A stretch of DNA of 64,000 bases from Noviherbaspirillum sp. Root189 (GTDB taxonomy: Bacteria > Pseudomonadota > Gammaproteobacteria > Burkholderiales > Burkholderiaceae_D), in the NCBI RefSeq assembly GCF_001428545.1, contig NZ_LMHZ01000015.1:27652-91651 (forward strand), given 5' to 3'. Positions 10,064 to 18,471 of the stretch are shown piece by piece (the first letter of the stretch is position 1; every line of letters starts with the position of its first letter). The notes beneath the pieces are model-generated. The model was given only the letters and a program-made list of their open reading frames with translations, ran no database searches and was not told the DNA's origin. The position numbers were made by a program, and so were the translations under genes.

Positions 10064-10088
10064 CTTCTCCGGAAAACAGTCGGAGAAG
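10064..10088. terminator. Hairpin between convergent genes
   Basis: CTTCTCCG (10064-10071) pairs with CGGAGAAG (10081-10088) around a 9-base loop. No T run follows, so termination is only possible, not certain. Confidence 0.35.
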
Positions 10089-10191
10089 GAATACGCAGCG
10101 TGTTTTCGGCCTGCAAGGCTACAGGTGGAAGGTTTGACGCCTGGAAGAAGACCGCTTTCGACCGAAGATAAGAAGCGTTCCAGGAGGCAAA

Positions 10192-10680
10192 CTACGCCGG
10201 ACGCTCCGGTTCGGCGGCATTACCAGACGCAATACCCCACTTTGCCAGGGCACGGTCGTCGGTGACACGGGCATCAACCCAGCGTGCCCCATCCGGCGTC
10301 TGTTCCTTCTTCCAGAACGGCGCCTCGGTTTTGAGGTAATCCATGATGAATTCGCAGGCGGAAAATGCTTCGCCGCGATGGGCGGAAGTTACCGCAACCA
10401 ACACGATCTGGTCTAGGGGCTTCAGTGGTCCGACGCGGTGTATCACGAGCGCATCGATAATAGTCCAGCGCGTTTTGGCCTGGTCCACGATGTCTTCCAG
10501 GGCTTTTTCGGTCATGCCCGGATAGTGTTCGAGTTCCATTTCGCTGACACCGGCACCGTCATTGATGTCACGCACGGTTCCAACGAAAGAGACGACAGCC
10601 CCGACCTGCGCCTGCCCGGCACGTAAAGCCGCAACTTCGCGGGAAAGGTCGAAATCCTCGGTCTGGATGCGCACTGCCAT
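10192..10680 (-). CDS. moaE: Molybdopterin synthase large subunit MoaE
   Basis: MoaE (162 residues) is the catalytic subunit that transfers sulfur from MoaD thiocarboxylate to precursor Z, making molybdopterin. The family motifs HRVGPLKPLDQIV and the C-terminal FWKKEQTPDGARW are present; the second carries the active-site lysines. I chose the ATG at 10678-10680, 5 bases after the moaD stop, over a longer in-frame start inside moaD. It is the last gene of a moeA-moaD-moaE run. Confidence 0.95.
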   Translation of the reverse strand: MAVRIQTEDFDLSREVAALRAGQAQVGAVVSFVGTVRDINDGAGVSEMELEHYPGMTEKALEDIVDQAKTRWTIIDALVIHRVGPLKPLDQIVLVAVTSAHRGEAFSACEFIMDYLKTEAPFWKKEQTPDGARWVDARVTDDRALAKWGIASGNAAEPERPA

Positions 10681-10685
10681 GCTAT

Positions 10686-10943
10686 TCACCCTCCTGTGAC
10701 TGGCGGGAAAAATGCGACTTCGCCGCCCTCGCTGATGGGTGTATCGGCACCGGTCATCTGCTGGTTGAAGGCCATCCGCAGTGCACGTCCCTCCGCCAGG
10801 GTTTCTGCCCATACCCCGCCGCGTTGCTGCAGGAACGACCGGACCTGCCCGACGGTCTGCACCTCGTCCGGCACGCGTAGTGTTTCCTTGCCTGTGCCGA
10901 CGGCTTCACGCACGCTGGCGAAAAAACGAAGTTCAATCTGCAT
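10686..10943 (-). CDS. moaD: Molybdopterin synthase small subunit MoaD
   Basis: This 85-residue ubiquitin-like sulfur carrier ends in Gly-Gly (PPVTGG), the tail that is adenylated and thiocarboxylated. The ATG at 10941-10943 gives MQIELRFFASVREAVG, matching family N-termini. A TTG at 10952 overlapping the moeA stop is the alternative. It sits between moeA and moaE with gaps of only a few bases, so translation is probably coupled. Confidence 0.93.
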   Translation of the reverse strand: MQIELRFFASVREAVGTGKETLRVPDEVQTVGQVRSFLQQRGGVWAETLAEGRALRMAFNQQMTGADTPISEGGEVAFFPPVTGG

Positions 10944-10948
10944 GGTCG

Positions 10949-12181
10949 TCAATAAAGCAATTCGCTGAATGGAATGAACTGCACTGTATCACCGCTGGCG
11001 ATGGTTTGCCCCGGCGGATTATCGATCAGTCCATCGCCCCACACTGTCGAGGTTAGCACGGCGGAGCTTTGATTCGGGAATAGATCGAGGCCGCCATTGG
11101 CGTTCATGCGTGCACGAAGAAATTCATTGCGACGGTCCGCCTTGGGCCAGGAAAAATCGGCGCGCAGGGGAACAGCCCGTGGACTTACATTGGTCACGCC
11201 TTGCAGGCGGAGAATGAACGGCCGGACAAACAACAGGAAGGTGACGAAGCTCGATACTGGATTACCCGGCAAGCCCAGGAAGAACGCGGTCGATCCGCCA
11301 ATGCGGTTGACCTCGCCGAAAGCCAGGGGCTTTCCGGGCTTGATCGCGATCTGCCACATATTGAGCCGTCCTTCGGCTTCCACCGCCGGCTTGATATGGT
11401 CTTCCTCTCCCACCGAAACGCCACCGGAGGTAATGATCAGGTCGTGGTCTGCCGCAGCAGTCCGCAAGGTCTGACGTGTCGCCTCCAGCGAGTCCGGAAC
11501 GATGCCATAGTCAGTGATGTCGCAACCCAGGTTTTCCAGCAGTCCGCGCAAGGTGAAGCGGTTGGAGTTATAGATCGCCCCCGGCTTGAGCGGCTCACCG
11601 GGCATCGCCAGTTCATCGCCCGTGAAGAACACGGCAACACGTGGCTTGCGGATCACCGGCAAGCTGGCGAGACCCACGGAAGCCGCCAGCCCGAGTTCCT
11701 GCCCGCGCAGGCGGGTGCCGGCAGGAAGAATGACGCTACCAGCCTCGATGTCTTCACCGGTACGCCGTATCCATTCGCCGGGCTGCGGAGCGTGGTTGAC
11801 CCTCACCATGTCGCCGCTGGGTATGGCTTCGCATTGCTCCTGCATCACGACGGCATCGGCTCCTTCAGGAATCATCGCGCCCGTAAAGATACGGGCGACG
11901 GTGCCTGGCTGCAAAGCCTGGCCGATCTGCCCTGCGGGAATGCGTTGCGACACTTTCAGCGTGACGCTGCCGCTGGCGCAATCGACGGCACGGACGGCAT
12001 AGCCATCCATCTGCGTATTGTCCATCGGAGGGACGTTCAGTTGCGAGCTTTGTGCAGCAGCAAGAACGCGTCCGTTAGCGTCGATTGTTGGCAAGGTCTC
12101 GACGTCTGAAATCGGACGTGCTGCTGCGAGGAGGGTTGCGAGCGCTTCATTGGCACTCAGCATCGGTTTCTTTTCGGTCAT
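10949..12181 (-). CDS. moeA: Molybdopterin molybdenumtransferase MoeA
   Basis: MoeA (410 residues) inserts molybdate into adenylylated molybdopterin. The characteristic PPMDNTQMDGYAV segment, TSGGVSVGEEDHI and LPGNPVSSFVTF motifs are all present. I take the ATG at 12179-12181, giving E. coli-like length; an upstream GTG at 12217 would add 12 residues and neither has a strong ribosome site. It leads the moeA-moaD-moaE cluster, which follows thrC as in many betaproteobacteria. Confidence 0.94.
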   Translation of the reverse strand: MTEKKPMLSANEALATLLAAARPISDVETLPTIDANGRVLAAAQSSQLNVPPMDNTQMDGYAVRAVDCASGSVTLKVSQRIPAGQIGQALQPGTVARIFTGAMIPEGADAVVMQEQCEAIPSGDMVRVNHAPQPGEWIRRTGEDIEAGSVILPAGTRLRGQELGLAASVGLASLPVIRKPRVAVFFTGDELAMPGEPLKPGAIYNSNRFTLRGLLENLGCDITDYGIVPDSLEATRQTLRTAAADHDLIITSGGVSVGEEDHIKPAVEAEGRLNMWQIAIKPGKPLAFGEVNRIGGSTAFFLGLPGNPVSSFVTFLLFVRPFILRLQGVTNVSPRAVPLRADFSWPKADRRNEFLRARMNANGGLDLFPNQSSAVLTSTVWGDGLIDNPPGQTIASGDTVQFIPFSELLY

Positions 12182-12250
12182 GCGCGCACTTGCAGTCTGG
12201 GTGGTGTGATGGGCCACGCGCGAAGCCGGCCCGTATGCCGATCACAAATG

Positions 12251-12274
12251 GCGGCGGCTTTACAGAGCCGCCGC
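12251..12274. terminator. GC-rich hairpin between thrC and moeA
   Basis: GCGGCGGCT (12251-12259) pairs perfectly with AGCCGCCGC (12266-12274), loop of 6. There is no T run on the leftward strand, so it may slow or partly stop transcription leaving thrC rather than ending it outright. Confidence 0.45.
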
Positions 12275-12339
12275 TACGGTTTGCCTTTGGCTGAATCGTT
12301 CAGCCTGTACAAATAAAGTTTACGCAATCATTGTACGAA

Positions 12340-13800
12340 TCAAAGGCCGGTTCGTTCAGCGATGTAGGCTTTCATTTTTTCGACGTTTGCCGGCATCACA
12401 TCAAAACGTTGCGGCAAGGCTTCGATATTTTCGAATCCCGCCGGACGCTCGGCATCGCGGCCCAGCGCTTCACGAATTGTCTCATTGAACTTTGCCGGCA
12501 ATGCTGTTTCGAGCACAATCATCGGTATACCGGGCGAGAGATATTCGCGCGCCACCTTGACACCGTCCGCTGTATGCGTGTCGATAGTAACGCCATATTT
12601 CTCCTGCACATCACGGATGGTCGCTACACGGTCACTGTGCACCGATTTGCCGGACAGGAAGCCGTAGCGCGAAATTTTTTCGAACTCGTTGCCATCGCTA
12701 CCCGGCTTGCCTGAAAGATCGAAACCGCCCTCGGTCTCCACTTTCTTGAACAAGGCCCTGACACGGTCCGCATCGCGATCCAGCAGATCGTAGACAAAGC
12801 GCTCAAAATTCGATGCCTTGCTGATATCCATGCTCGGGCTGGTCGTATGATAGGTCTCCGACGACTTGCGCACGCGATATACCCCGGTGCGGAAGAACTC
12901 ATCCAGCACGTCGTTTTCATTGGTCGCCGCCACCAGCTTGTCGATCGGCACGCCCATCATGCGCGCGATATGGCCGGCACAGATATTACCGAAGTTGCCT
13001 GATGGGACAGTAAAGGAAACCTTCTGGTCGTTGCTGGTGGTCGCACTGAGATAACCGCGGATGTAGTAAACCACTTGCGCTACAACACGTGCCCAGTTGA
13101 TCGAATTGACGGTGCCGATCTTCTGGCGGGCCTTGAAAGTCAGGTCGTTCGAGACCGCTTTCACCATATCCTGGCAGTCGTCGAACACACCTTCAACCGC
13201 GATATTGAAGATATTCGGATCCTGCAGGCTGAACATCTGCGCGGTCTGGAATGCGCTCATCTTTTTATGCGGGGACAGCATGAAGACACGGATGCCTTTC
13301 TTGCCGCGCATCGCGTATTCGGCAGCGCTGCCGGTGTCGCCCGAGGTCGCACCGAAGATATTGAGTTCCGCATCCTGCCTGGCCAGCGTGTATTCGAACA
13401 GATTGCCGAGCAACTGCATGGCCATATCCTTGAACGCCAGTGTCGGCCCGTTCGACAAGGCTTGCAGGACAAGTTTGGTGCCGTTCTTTTCTTCGAGCGT
13501 GCACAGCGGTGTGATTTGCCCGGGTTCTTCGCCCTTGCGCACGTTACGGTAAACGTCTGCCGTATAGGTCTTGTGCGCCAACGCTTTCAAATCCGCTTCC
13601 GGGATGTCGGTGGCAAACTTTTTCAGCACCTCGAAAGCAAGGTCCGCATAGGACAGCTTGCGCCACGCATCCAGCTCTGCGCCACTGACTTTCGGATACT
13701 CAGCCGGCAGGTAAAGACCGCCGTCGGGTGCAAGACCGCCAAGAAGGATTTGTGAAAAAGATTGCGCCGGAGACTGACCTCGGGTGGAGACGTATTGCAT
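12340..13800 (-). CDS. thrC: Threonine synthase
   Basis: ThrC (486 residues) converts O-phosphohomoserine to threonine with PLP. The cofactor lysine is K124 in NGPTLAFKDMAMQ, and GATSGDTGSAAEYA supplies the phosphate-binding loop. I chose the ATG at 13798-13800 (MQYVSTRGQ), the family N-terminus, over an in-frame ATG at 13866. In many betaproteobacteria thrC directly follows hom; here a threonine-degrading pair separates them. A consensus -10 lies upstream, so it may have its own promoter. Confidence 0.96.
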   Translation of the reverse strand: MQYVSTRGQSPAQSFSQILLGGLAPDGGLYLPAEYPKVSGAELDAWRKLSYADLAFEVLKKFATDIPEADLKALAHKTYTADVYRNVRKGEEPGQITPLCTLEEKNGTKLVLQALSNGPTLAFKDMAMQLLGNLFEYTLARQDAELNIFGATSGDTGSAAEYAMRGKKGIRVFMLSPHKKMSAFQTAQMFSLQDPNIFNIAVEGVFDDCQDMVKAVSNDLTFKARQKIGTVNSINWARVVAQVVYYIRGYLSATTSNDQKVSFTVPSGNFGNICAGHIARMMGVPIDKLVAATNENDVLDEFFRTGVYRVRKSSETYHTTSPSMDISKASNFERFVYDLLDRDADRVRALFKKVETEGGFDLSGKPGSDGNEFEKISRYGFLSGKSVHSDRVATIRDVQEKYGVTIDTHTADGVKVAREYLSPGIPMIVLETALPAKFNETIREALGRDAERPAGFENIEALPQRFDVMPANVEKMKAYIAERTGL

Positions 13801-13864
13801 AAGCTCTTGATAGTTTGGTAAGTGGGTGGCCCGCTGCGCGCTGGCGCAGCGTCCTTCACTCCCC

Positions 13865-13870
13865 ATTATA
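13865..13870 (-). promoter_or_regulatory. Consensus -10 (TATAAT) upstream of thrC
   Basis: A perfect leftward TATAAT lies 65 bp before the thrC start, in the 96-bp gap after the dehydrogenase gene. No good -35 is seen at 16-18 bp, so the promoter is tentative. Confidence 0.4.
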
Positions 13871-13896
13871 ACTGGCAGCCGCCTCCGGACGGCATT

Positions 13897-14868
13897 TCAG
13901 GCAGCGTGATGCAGCTTTTCCGGTGCGGCGGGGACATGCTCCAGCATGTCGCGCACGAGCTCCTGCAGACCGATACTGGCTTTCCAGCCCCAGTCGGCGC
14001 GCGCATAGGTGTCATCCAGGCTATGTGGCCATGTGTCCGCGATCGCCTGGCGGTGGTCAGGCTGATACTGGATGCGGAAGCCAGGCAACTGCCGGACTAT
14101 TTCTTCGGCCAGTTCGCGCGGATTAAAGCTCAGCCCGGCAACGTTGTAGGCGGACCGGATACGGACTTGTTCGCCCGGTGCATCCATCAGCTGAATAGTT
14201 GCCCGAATAGCATCGGGCATGTAAATCATCGGCAAGGTGGTTTCCGGCCCCAGAAAGCAGGTATACCGCTCTCCCCGCTTGGCGGCATGAAAGATCGCAA
14301 TCGCGTAATCCGTGGTGCCGCCGCCGGGTGGTGACTTGTGGCTGATGATGCCTGGATACCGGATGCTGCGGACATCGACCCCGAACCTGGTGAAATAGTA
14401 TTCGCACAGCCGTTCGCCGGCCTGCTTGCTGATGCCATAGATCGTCGTCGGATCCATTACCGCCAACTGTGGTGTGTCGACGGCCGGTGTATGCGGACCG
14501 AAAGCAGCGATCGATGAAGGCCAGAAGATTTTCAGCGGCTTGCCTGCTGCCCCACGCTCACGCGCGAGTTCAAGCACATTGAGCAGACCGTTCATGTTCA
14601 GCGTCCATGCCTTGAGAGGCGCCTGTTCTCCCGTCACCGAGAGTAATGCCGCGAGCTGGTAGAGCTGGGTAATGCCGTAGGTGTCGACGATGGTGGCTAT
14701 CCGGCCGGCATCCAGCACATCGATGGTTTCATAACAGGTCGCGCCGAACAGACTGCGCGGTCCGATGTCGGCGGCAATGACATTGTCAGCGCCATGCTGG
14801 AGCGACAGTGCCTCGACGAGTTCGCTGCCGATCTGGCCGTTGGCGCCGATGACGAGAATACGTTCCAT
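13897..14868 (-). CDS. L-threonine 3-dehydrogenase, SDR (epimerase-like) type
   Basis: This 323-residue extended short-chain dehydrogenase has the NAD-binding GANGQIG loop (8-14) and catalytic Y144xxxK148 with the nearby WPSS (116-119). It resembles UDP-glucose-4-epimerase-type threonine dehydrogenases rather than the zinc MDR enzyme of E. coli. It would oxidise threonine to 2-amino-3-ketobutyrate. The start is 12 bp after the kbl stop, so the two form an operon that supplies and consumes the same unstable intermediate, giving glycine and acetyl-CoA. The pairing makes the substrate assignment strong. Confidence 0.88.
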   Translation of the reverse strand: MERILVIGANGQIGSELVEALSLQHGADNVIAADIGPRSLFGATCYETIDVLDAGRIATIVDTYGITQLYQLAALLSVTGEQAPLKAWTLNMNGLLNVLELARERGAAGKPLKIFWPSSIAAFGPHTPAVDTPQLAVMDPTTIYGISKQAGERLCEYYFTRFGVDVRSIRYPGIISHKSPPGGGTTDYAIAIFHAAKRGERYTCFLGPETTLPMIYMPDAIRATIQLMDAPGEQVRIRSAYNVAGLSFNPRELAEEIVRQLPGFRIQYQPDHRQAIADTWPHSLDDTYARADWGWKASIGLQELVRDMLEHVPAAPEKLHHAA

Positions 14869-14880
14869 TGTCTTGCTCCT

Positions 14881-16089
14881 TCAGTTCTTCAAAATGCCAA
14901 GTTCACGTCCCGCCTGCCCGAATGCCGACAGTGCACGGTCGAGTTGTTCGCGCGTATGGGCGGCGGAAAGCTGCACCCGGACGCGGGCTTGCCCCATTGG
15001 CACAACCGGATAAAAGAAACCGGTAACAAGGACGCCGAGGTCATAAAGACGCTGGGCAAATTTCTGTGCCAGCGGTGCGTCGAACAGCATCACCGGGACC
15101 ACGGGATGCGTTCCCGGTTTGATCGTGAAGCCGAGTTCCGTAATGGCGGCGCGGAAGTAAGCGGTGTTTTCATGCAGCCGGTCGCACAGTTCGGTGGAGG
15201 ACGACAGCCGCGCGAGGACTGCGAGCGACGCGCCGGCAATCGACGGCGCCAGCGTATTCGAGAACAAGTAAGGGCGGGATTTCTGGCGCAAGGTCTGGAT
15301 GACTTCCTTGCGTCCCGCAGTAAACCCGCCCATTGCGCCGCCCAGAGCCTTGCCAAGCGTGCCGGTAATGATGTCCACGCGCCCCATGACCCCATGGTGC
15401 TCATGCGTACCGCGGCCGGTTTTACCCATGAAGCCGGAGGCATGGCATTCATCGATCATGACCAGTGCACCGTAGCGGTCGGCGAGATCGCAGATCTTGT
15501 CGAGTTGGGCAATGGTGCCGTCCATCGAAAACACGCCGTCGGTCACAATGATTTTATGCCGCTTGTCCGCCGCCGCCACCAGCTGCTTTTCCAGGTCCGC
15601 CATGTCGTTATGCTGATAACGATACCGTGCAGCCTTGCATAACCGTATGCCGTCGATGATGGACGCGTGGTTCAGCGCATCCGAAATAATGGCGTCGTTC
15701 TCGTCGAACAGGGGTTCGAATACGCCGCCGTTGGCATCGAAGGCCGCTGCGTACAGGATGGTGTCTTCGGTCCCGAGAAAGTTGGAAATGGCTTGCTCAA
15801 GCTGCTTGTGCACGGTTTGGGTGCCGCAAATGAAACGCACCGAAGACAAGCCGTAACCGTATTTTTCGGTTGCCTCAACGGACGCGCGAACCATTGCTTC
15901 GTCACCGGACAGGCCCAGGTAATTGTTGGCACACAGATTGATCAGCCGCCGACCATCATCACAGACAACTTCGGCACCTTGCCGAGATGCAATGACGCGT
16001 TCCGGCTTAAACAGACCTTGCTCGCGCAAATTCTCCAGGCCAGCCGCCAACCCTGTATAAAAATTCTCTTTCGCACCACTAGTGGACAT
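14881..16089 (-). CDS. kbl: Glycine C-acetyltransferase (2-amino-3-ketobutyrate CoA ligase)
   Basis: Kbl (402 residues) is a class II PLP enzyme of the alpha-oxoamine synthase family that splits 2-amino-3-ketobutyrate with CoA into glycine and acetyl-CoA. The PLP lysine is K247 in ITGTLGKALGG; the conserved DECHASGF and HASIIDG motifs are present. It is the first gene of the kbl-dehydrogenase operon and diverges from an XRE-cupin regulator, which probably controls it. Confidence 0.96.
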   Translation of the reverse strand: MSTSGAKENFYTGLAAGLENLREQGLFKPERVIASRQGAEVVCDDGRRLINLCANNYLGLSGDEAMVRASVEATEKYGYGLSSVRFICGTQTVHKQLEQAISNFLGTEDTILYAAAFDANGGVFEPLFDENDAIISDALNHASIIDGIRLCKAARYRYQHNDMADLEKQLVAAADKRHKIIVTDGVFSMDGTIAQLDKICDLADRYGALVMIDECHASGFMGKTGRGTHEHHGVMGRVDIITGTLGKALGGAMGGFTAGRKEVIQTLRQKSRPYLFSNTLAPSIAGASLAVLARLSSSTELCDRLHENTAYFRAAITELGFTIKPGTHPVVPVMLFDAPLAQKFAQRLYDLGVLVTGFFYPVVPMGQARVRVQLSAAHTREQLDRALSAFGQAGRELGILKN

Positions 16090-16167
16090 GCGAGCCTCCG
16101 TGTTTTGCCGTTTAATGTTGCAGGAAACATTTTGCTATCTATGCTTCCGACCGTCTGCTACGATTGA

Positions 16168-16222
16168 GTTCACTAAAATGCACCAAATCCATTATCTCGA
16201 ACTAAAGTTCAATATAGTGGAT
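16168..16222. promoter_or_regulatory. Candidate operator between kbl and the XRE-cupin gene
   Basis: The divergent spacer holds the interrupted palindrome GAACT-AA-AGTTC (16199-16210). It also holds related GTTCAC/GTTCAA half-sites beside CACTA/TAGTG (about 16168 and 16207-16219). Position suggests binding by the adjacent XRE regulator; this is inference. Confidence 0.35.
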
Positions 16223-16257
16223 ATTAACCAAGCCACTTCGACAATGCAAGAGTGTTA

Positions 16258-16833
16258 ATGAAAAATATCGTTGCCCCAGGTGCGCCTCCTGAAGTTGGCG
16301 CTACCCTGCAAAAGATTCGACTTAAGCGTGGATTGACACTGGATGACTTGTCACGCGCAGCCGGCGTGTCGAAATCCATGCTGTCGCAGATTGAACGAGA
16401 AAAGGCCAATCCGACGATCGCCGTCGCATGGCGGCTCGCCAATGCCCTTGGGATTGGCATTGAGGAATTACTCGCTACGAATACCCGGGAATCGGAAGCG
16501 ATCCATATTCTTGAACCACACGAGACGCCGACGCTTCCCGGCCATCATTCCGGTTATGTGCTGCGTATTCTGGGCCCCATGGATTTGGCCGGGAAATTTG
16601 AATGGTATGAGCTGACTCTGGCGAGCAAGGGTGCACTGAAGTCGAATCCCCATGATCCGGGCACGGTCGAGCACCTGACTTTGCTGAATGGAACACTGGA
16701 GCTTGAAGTCGATGGCGTCGTCAAAAGCCTGAAATCCGGAGGAACCGCACGTTACGTGGCAGACAAGCCGCATGCCATTCGCAATACCGGCACAGAGGAA
16801 GTGAAGGCCTTGCTGGTGGTGATTCATCGCTGA
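16258..16833 (+). CDS. XRE-family regulator with C-terminal cupin
   Basis: This 191-residue protein has an XRE helix-turn-helix (about 14-70, LTLDDLSRAAGVSKSMLSQIEREKANPT) and a cupin_2 sensor domain (about 115-188). Proteins of this build commonly sense an amino acid or its breakdown product and control the adjacent catabolic genes. It diverges from kbl and the threonine dehydrogenase, so threonine, glycine or aminoketobutyrate are the natural guesses for its ligand. I chose the ATG at 16258 over a GTG two codons earlier. Confidence 0.88.
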   Translation: MKNIVAPGAPPEVGATLQKIRLKRGLTLDDLSRAAGVSKSMLSQIEREKANPTIAVAWRLANALGIGIEELLATNTRESEAIHILEPHETPTLPGHHSGYVLRILGPMDLAGKFEWYELTLASKGALKSNPHDPGTVEHLTLLNGTLELEVDGVVKSLKSGGTARYVADKPHAIRNTGTEEVKALLVVIHR

Positions 16834-16921
16834 GCAGATGTCGATTCGATACGGTAATCGATCGAAGACATTGAATTTGCGATGCCCATATCGCTAAAGC
16901 AATGTAATGAATGCAGAAAGT

Positions 16922-16950
16922 AAAAAAGGCGCCCGTGAGGCGCCATTTTT
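16922..16950. terminator. Bidirectional terminator between XRE-cupin gene and hom
   Basis: GGCGCC (16928-16933) pairs with GGCGCC (16939-16944), loop CGTGA, flanked by six A and a T-rich tail. It would end both the rightward regulator and leftward hom transcripts, cutting hom off from thrC. Confidence 0.8.
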
Positions 16951-16980
16951 ATGCAGAACTGAAACGACGTCCGCGATTGA

Positions 16981-18291
16981 TCAGCTCAACTGCTCCAGGC
17001 GGATCTTCGTTACCTCGCCCACCACTGTCGACAAGGTTTCAATTTTTGCAATCGCCGCGACGACGTTCTTCTCCTGCGTCTGATGGGTTAGGATGATGAT
17101 ATCGGCCTTGGTTTCCCCTTCTGCCGGCTCCTTCTGCAACATCGCATCGATGGAAATCGTCAAGTCCGCGAGAATGCGGGTGACATCGGCGAGCACACCT
17201 GGCTGATCGGCAACCTGCATGCGCAGGTAATAACTTGTCGTGACTTCCGACATTGGCAGGATCGGCGTGTCGTTCATGGCATCAGGCTGGAACGCCAGAT
17301 GCGGCACGCGATGTTCAGGATCGGCTGTGGCAAGGCGAGTGATGTCGACCAGGTCGGCAATGACCGCAGACGCGGTCGGCTCCGAACCGGCGCCCTTTCC
17401 GTAATAGAGTGTCGCCCCGACTGCGTCGCCGTGTACCAGTACGGCGTTCATCGCGCCTTCCACGTTTGCGATCAGGCGTTTGGCCGGAATCAGTGTCGGA
17501 TGCACACGCAGTTCGATCCCCTTGGGAGTACGCTTGGCAATGCCGAGCAGCTTGATGCGGTAGCCGAGTTGTTCGGCATACTGGATGTCGGTTGCCTGCA
17601 ACTTGGTAATGCCTTCGACGTGAGCCTTGTCGAACTGCACCGGAATACCGAATGCGATGGCGGACATGATGGTCGCCTTGTGCGCGGCATCGACGCCTTC
17701 GATGTCGAAGGTCGGATCAGCTTCGGCATAGCCGAGACGCTGCGCTTCTTTCAACACCACATCGAAATCCAGGCCCTTGTCGCGCATCTCGGACAGGATG
17801 AAGTTGGTGGTGCCATTGATGATTCCGGCCAACCACTGGATACGGTTTGCGGTCAGGCCTTCACGCAGCGCCTTGATGATGGGGATACCACCGGCAACTG
17901 CTGCCTCAAAGGCGACCATCACACCCTTCTCCTGGGCCGCCTTGAAAATTTCATTGCCATGGGTCGCGAGCAGCGCCTTGTTGGCGGTCACGACGTGCTT
18001 GCCGTTGGCGATGGCTTTCATCACCAGGTCTTTGGCAATGCCATAGCCGCCGATCAGTTCGATGACGATATCGATATCGGGATGATTGACGACCAGGTTG
18101 GCGTCGTTGACGACTTCGCACTCACCGTTCGTCAATTCCCTTGCACGCTCGGTATTGAGGTCGGCCACCATCGTAATCTGAATGCTGCGTCCTGCGCGGC
18201 GCGTAATCTCTTCCTGATTGCGCTTCAAAACATTAAATGTTCCGGAACCGACGGTTCCGATGCCTAGCAAGCCTACTTTGATGGGTTTCAT
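16981..18291 (-). CDS. hom: Homoserine dehydrogenase
   Basis: Hom (436 residues) reduces aspartate semialdehyde to homoserine in threonine and methionine synthesis. The Rossmann GLLGIGTVGSG (7-17), the catalytic core near GTTNFILSEM, and a C-terminal ACT domain (about 350-430) for threonine feedback are present. It is a monofunctional enzyme without an aspartokinase domain. I chose the ATG at 18289-18291, over an upstream start, since MKPIKVGLLG is the family N-terminus. It follows alaA, as is usual in betaproteobacteria. Confidence 0.96.
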   Translation of the reverse strand: MKPIKVGLLGIGTVGSGTFNVLKRNQEEITRRAGRSIQITMVADLNTERARELTNGECEVVNDANLVVNHPDIDIVIELIGGYGIAKDLVMKAIANGKHVVTANKALLATHGNEIFKAAQEKGVMVAFEAAVAGGIPIIKALREGLTANRIQWLAGIINGTTNFILSEMRDKGLDFDVVLKEAQRLGYAEADPTFDIEGVDAAHKATIMSAIAFGIPVQFDKAHVEGITKLQATDIQYAEQLGYRIKLLGIAKRTPKGIELRVHPTLIPAKRLIANVEGAMNAVLVHGDAVGATLYYGKGAGSEPTASAVIADLVDITRLATADPEHRVPHLAFQPDAMNDTPILPMSEVTTSYYLRMQVADQPGVLADVTRILADLTISIDAMLQKEPAEGETKADIIILTHQTQEKNVVAAIAKIETLSTVVGEVTKIRLEQLS

Positions 18292-18471
18292 AGCGAGTGT
18301 TGTCTGTGTTAAAAGCGGTGAATGTTGCGCGGTTCGTCCAGTGTCCAATGACAAGGACCATCGCCGCGCGAGAGCCTGCGGAAAACCACCCTGCCGCCCC
18401 TCATTGCTGAAGACATGTGGTTCGGCAGTCCCGGCACACCCGCCTTGGCGGGCGACACCGGATTGACAGCC

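Noticed and set aside
17299..18267. A 322-codon plus-strand frame opposite hom
   Set aside because: Antisense shadow; composition reflects hom codon positions and contains no domain.
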